From: Trichopria drosophilae
Lineage: Eukaryota; Arthropoda; Insecta; Hymenoptera; Diapriidae
Direction: 5' to 3'
DNA: 64,000 nt
Assembly: GCA_030407085.1 (NCBI GenBank)
Contig: CM059586.1
Span: 28,321,501-28,385,500 of the forward strand
The translations under genes and the position numbers were made by a program. Below, piece after piece: positions 60,463 through 64,000 of the stretch; position 1 is the stretch's first letter; each line of letters begins with the position of its first letter. The notes under the pieces were generated by a model, which saw only the letters and a list, made by a program, of their open reading frames with translations, was not told the DNA's origin and searched no databases.

Positions 60463-61319
60463 ACTAACTTGGCCATGTATTGTTATGCTATATTAAGAAT
60501 GCAAATATACTTTTGCAGGTAGTAACACATTTTTTTGTCATACTCGTAAACTGAAAATGTAAAAAAATATGGTAAATTTTACATTTGTTATAAAATAAAA
60601 AGTTGTGTAATTATTGCTTCAAGAATGCAAACTTGTACCCCTTAACTTTCAAGGCAGATATTTTAAAGCTTTGCTCCAATCCCTAATTTATTCTGATAAA
60701 AATTTGAAATCTTATGTATACTGTGATCGGTATCATCGATCTATGTAAGAGTTCGGTAGCCTAACGCTAAAAATACGCGTATAATAAATAAAAGCTATAA
60801 AACTCATTAGAGAATAAAAAAAGTATAAAGCGCAAAAAAAGATGATGATTGTGCTTCAAAATGAGAAAACTTAATAGTTTCACACTATAATAGTTTCACA
60901 TTAAAAAAATACAGTGCATTTGGCTAGCCTAACAAATTATAGTAGTTACGCTAGTTAATTATTTGTTGGGCCAACCAACTCTTTTCTTCCGTTTCTTTTT
61001 TGTAATATTTACCAAATCTAATTGATGCTGTAAGTATGTACGATACAAAAATGAATTTATTGAGCAATCAATTTTTCTGAATTAATATACACACATGTGT
61101 TTCTAATGTTTTCTAATACATTTTGTGTGTTTTCTAAGAAATTTATCTTTACCTGCAATATATATTTTATTCATTGGGAAATCTACGGCAATTGTAAAAT
61201 TAACTTATTTCATACATGAGAATCATATAAACAAAGATCACTTTCCTCGTTTTAATGATGGTATTTAATAAATACATTTATATCATATCTATAAATTTTC
61301 GAAAATGTATCCCTAAACA

Positions 61320-61400
61320 GCACAAGCCCGTCCCAGGATACCCTCGGGAGATCTTCTGTGGTTCCAAAATCGGACATTTGGACGTCCTCAGGAGCTCCCC
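61320..61400. repeat. CTCGGGAG / CTCAGGAG inverted pair
   Basis: ACCCTCGGGAGATC and GTCCTCAGGAGCTCCCC flank a 35-bp segment containing CGGACATTTGGACG. A short palindromic block, possibly a MITE relic. Confidence 0.25.
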
Positions 61401-62929
61401 AGTACATACACTTAATAAATTAAAGTAAATGTTGAGTTACCTAGTGGGAAGTCTTGGATAATTTTTGTAGCTAAAATCAATCTGACTAAAATTTAGTTAA
61501 TCCAACTGAAATCGGACGCCATTTTGGATCGGGTAATAATAAAAGTCAAAGTATCTAAAAATATATTTTGGAAGCACAACATTCGGGCAGGTGTCGTCGA
61601 ACTCCCGCATCCTGATAGATTAGAATGTTCTTAAGTACCGACAACATAGTTTTAAAAATTCCTTAAAAAGAACAAATCGAATTTTTATTTGTTTATCGTT
61701 AAAAAGAAACAATTTGCTCTCATTTATTGATAAATTTGGCGATGCCATTCGAAAGATGAGACTTTTTTACACAAGAATATGTATCCCATATTCTTTGGGT
61801 TATAATTAAAAGGCACGGACTTGAAGTTGACGTTAAAATCTTGGCCATTTGAGTCTTAAAGCGTTAATAGACATCTTTTTTAGTTTTAAATAAGAAAACT
61901 TATTATTTTTCAATTTTGTATGGCGTCGAAAAAAAATCGTCTTTTAAAGAAAATAATGATGGAAATGCTTTTGTGTATGAGCAATATACACAATCCTTTT
62001 TGTCCTTTAATTCATCGTTTCAGTATTTAACGTAGTATATTATAATACATTTTTATAAATATTAATACTTTTCTTTTCTTTTTAATTTTTGTACTTATAT
62101 TTGGTCTTTTAAATAAATGTAATAAAACGTATATTTATAGTCCTAACATAAAACACATATTCAGTCTTTTATTATGAAAACTTTCCAAACTTGTAAATAT
62201 ACTGTAAATAAATTACACATATTCTACAAAAATGTTCTAAAAATGGGAAACACACCTGTAAGAGGACTATTTTATTTGTTCCATCAATTTTCTTGACAAT
62301 TTTTGAAAAATAGACTATGAGCATCAATTATGACAAGAAACAGGCCTTTTTCATATTTTCGAGCGAGTTTATATTAGCAGGCTATTGAGATCGATTATGT
62401 TTTGTTCTTGACTGATGACGAATTAAAACCAAGCGACTAAAAATATTAATAACAAATGTGAATAATAAAACAAACGTAAGAACTTAATTCATACTAAATA
62501 TATTATCACTACTTACTTAAGCATCGAGTATAGCGTATACCGTATGCATTTATAACCCAGATGTCAAGCCAATTTCGATCACTCGTTGTGCGATGTAGGT
62601 TGAAGTTAAATGTCGAAAGGCAAACAACGCCTCTTTTTCCGAACTAGATTATGCAGCGCAGGTCTCAAATATAGGGCGATTATGGCACACATTATTCAAT
62701 CATTTCAAACGCATTTGGATTAGTTAAGTAATAGATACCTTATTTGCTATGATTTGAAATAAGAAATCAACATGTTACCTGTTATATTATTCATTGGTAG
62801 ATGGACTAAAAAACATACCAATTCCAGATGGATTTTTTTTTCAGCTATAAAAAAGATGAGCAAAAAACGAATGAATAAAAAAATGATTGATGCAACGATT
62901 TGCATCGAAACAAAATCCAATCGAAATCC

Positions 62930-63300
62930 ATCGACGGACATTTCCCAGGTGGGAAAAAAGGTGCAGGTAAAGACCATCCGTTTCCTGTTTCGCTTCGGTC
63001 TCAGTCGATGAATTCAAAAAAACCCGTTGCCCAAAATTTCCATGTGAAAACAGACGCAGGTGTCGTCGAACTCGCGCTCCTATGTGTATCTACCGCAACC
63101 GAGTTCTCGGCGATTCATCCGGCAACGGGAAACTAATGTGCCGCCTCATTGTTTCGTGAAATGGTCACTCGTTAAAATCAGAGATTTCCTGGAACTAAGG
63201 GAACAACTCTCGAGAGTTTCTTAATCGCCGATACTATCGGTGGAGGGGAGAGCTAAGATGGGAAGGGGTAGCTTATTGGTCGACCAAGGCCATTTTGCGG
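62930..63300. other. CpG-containing patch with a duplicated 18-mer
   Basis: GCAGGTGTCGTCGAACTC at 63057 also occurs at 61588 in otherwise unrelated sequence. Overlapping + frames show no domain. The patch lies 400 bp before the ratchet-like site 63679. Confidence 0.25.
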
Positions 63301-63661
63301 TGTCTACGAAATGGAAAGTGGTGCGATATTCGCCGATTTGCTGCATGAACCGGATTCTATTTTCAAACTTCTTCGATGAAATCATCCCTATAATTATTGT
63401 AATTATTGCACCAAATGATAGTTCGAACAAACCAAGAGCTGTCGGATACTTCGTAATGCATCTGATAAAAAGTCTGATCTAAAATGCTATTATTTTTTGG
63501 TGCCCATGGGAATGAACCCGTCATTTAGACAATCCTGGATTTTACTTTCATCCCGGCGTCTATAATTTATTATTTATTCATAAAATATTCGATTGCATGT
63601 GAAATATTTCAAAACAATAAAGCCTATTCCTGACACTGTTTAAATTGTGTTCTAAGAAATT

Positions 63662-63690
63662 ATGTCTTCTTTGTTTTAGGTGAGTACAGA
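63662..63690 (+). promoter_or_regulatory. Ratchet-type splice junction (strong)
   Basis: The tract TCTTCTTTGTTTTAG, with its AG at 63678-63679, is fused directly to GTGAGT at 63680-63685. A 3' splice site immediately followed by a strong 5' splice site is the signature of recursive splicing in long insect introns. It could also be the acceptor or donor of an ordinary exon. Confidence 0.35.
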
Positions 63691-64000
63691 AACGCAAAAT
63701 CATCATATCTTATCTGTGTGATGACATAACGGGCTACTTCCTTAACGTACAGGTAATATTTAAATAGTTGTCTCCATAACTGTTATAGTAGGTACTCTTT
63801 ACTTCTAGTCTCCCATCACCTTTAAGAATTTTTTTTTAATATTTCGAAAATCAGTCGAGCCCTCCTGTATTCAGGAACATTGTTTCAGGAATTTAAAACC
63901 TCTAATTGTTGTTGGTTTCCATTACTGTAGCAATCATGATCTCGTTATAATGAGAAGCGTGTTGCACCCCTCGAGATTTGAATCTAAATTTTACGTTCAT

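Larger units (their letters stand above)
59194..63661. other. AT-rich filler between MITE copy 6 and the terminal splice-like site
   Basis: Contains only AAAACCGACA copy 3, the 61320 palindrome, the patch at 62930 and a weak junction TTTTGCAG|GTAGTA at 60518. No exon supported. Confidence 0.3.

Overview
The window is AT-rich eukaryotic nuclear DNA. It almost certainly comes from an insect. AT-rich filler alternates with short CpG-containing islands, there are many short inverted-repeat DNA transposons (MITEs), core-promoter motifs match arthropod TATA and TCAGT initiator patterns, and one candidate gene has two 70-nt introns. The style suggests Hymenoptera, but the sequence alone does not prove this. 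No bacterial operon, rRNA, CRISPR array or long conserved coding region is visible. Nearly all long open frames fall in transposon copies or GC-richer non-coding islands and look like chance.

Genes are sparse. (1) A spliced gene candidate on + is assembled from exons at 9153-9297, 9484-9570, 9641-9690 and 9761-9842. It stays open across all three joins and ends at a TGA; the product is not recognised. (2) A promoter-like CpG island with a TCAGTT initiator leads to a presumptive first exon at 18194-18357, ending ATG|GTGAGT. This fits a gene whose long first intron runs through much of the rest of the window. Several AG|GT junctions that look like recursive-splicing (ratchet) points lie downstream. 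(3) A TATA box and initiator with ideal spacing at 35849-35885 precede a 58-codon reading frame at 35964-36140.

The rest is mostly mobile-element debris and intergenic or intronic sequence. One MITE family of about 265 bp is present six times, always in the same orientation. Three other elements (15602-15804, 52148-52406, 53187-53433) share its outer plan, a CAGT-type terminus with a run of C and in most cases a TA flank, but each carries a different reiterated subterminal word. A second set (16141-17159, 20657-20931, 45517-45700) shares ACTCTCT-type ends but again has bodies built from different short words in both orientations. Around 14 further word islands of this style occur. Larger inverted-repeat elements lie at 6566-7375, 12028-12658, 34837-35178 and 56147-57175. 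An AAAACCGACA hairpin repeat occurs three times, and tRNA-derived fragments lie at 2899, 50532 and 52810.

Layout: 1-9000 repeats and filler with a CpG island at 3885-4470; 9000-10100 spliced gene candidate; 10.9-17.2 kb dense MITEs; 17.7-18.4 kb promoter and first exon; 18.4-33 kb long AT-rich intron-like tract with word islands; 33-37 kb repeats, CpG islands and the TATA promoter; 37-48 kb filler and word islands; 48-55 kb CpG islands interleaved with CAGT-type MITEs; 55-64 kb inverted-repeat elements and filler, ending in a strong ratchet-like site at 63680.
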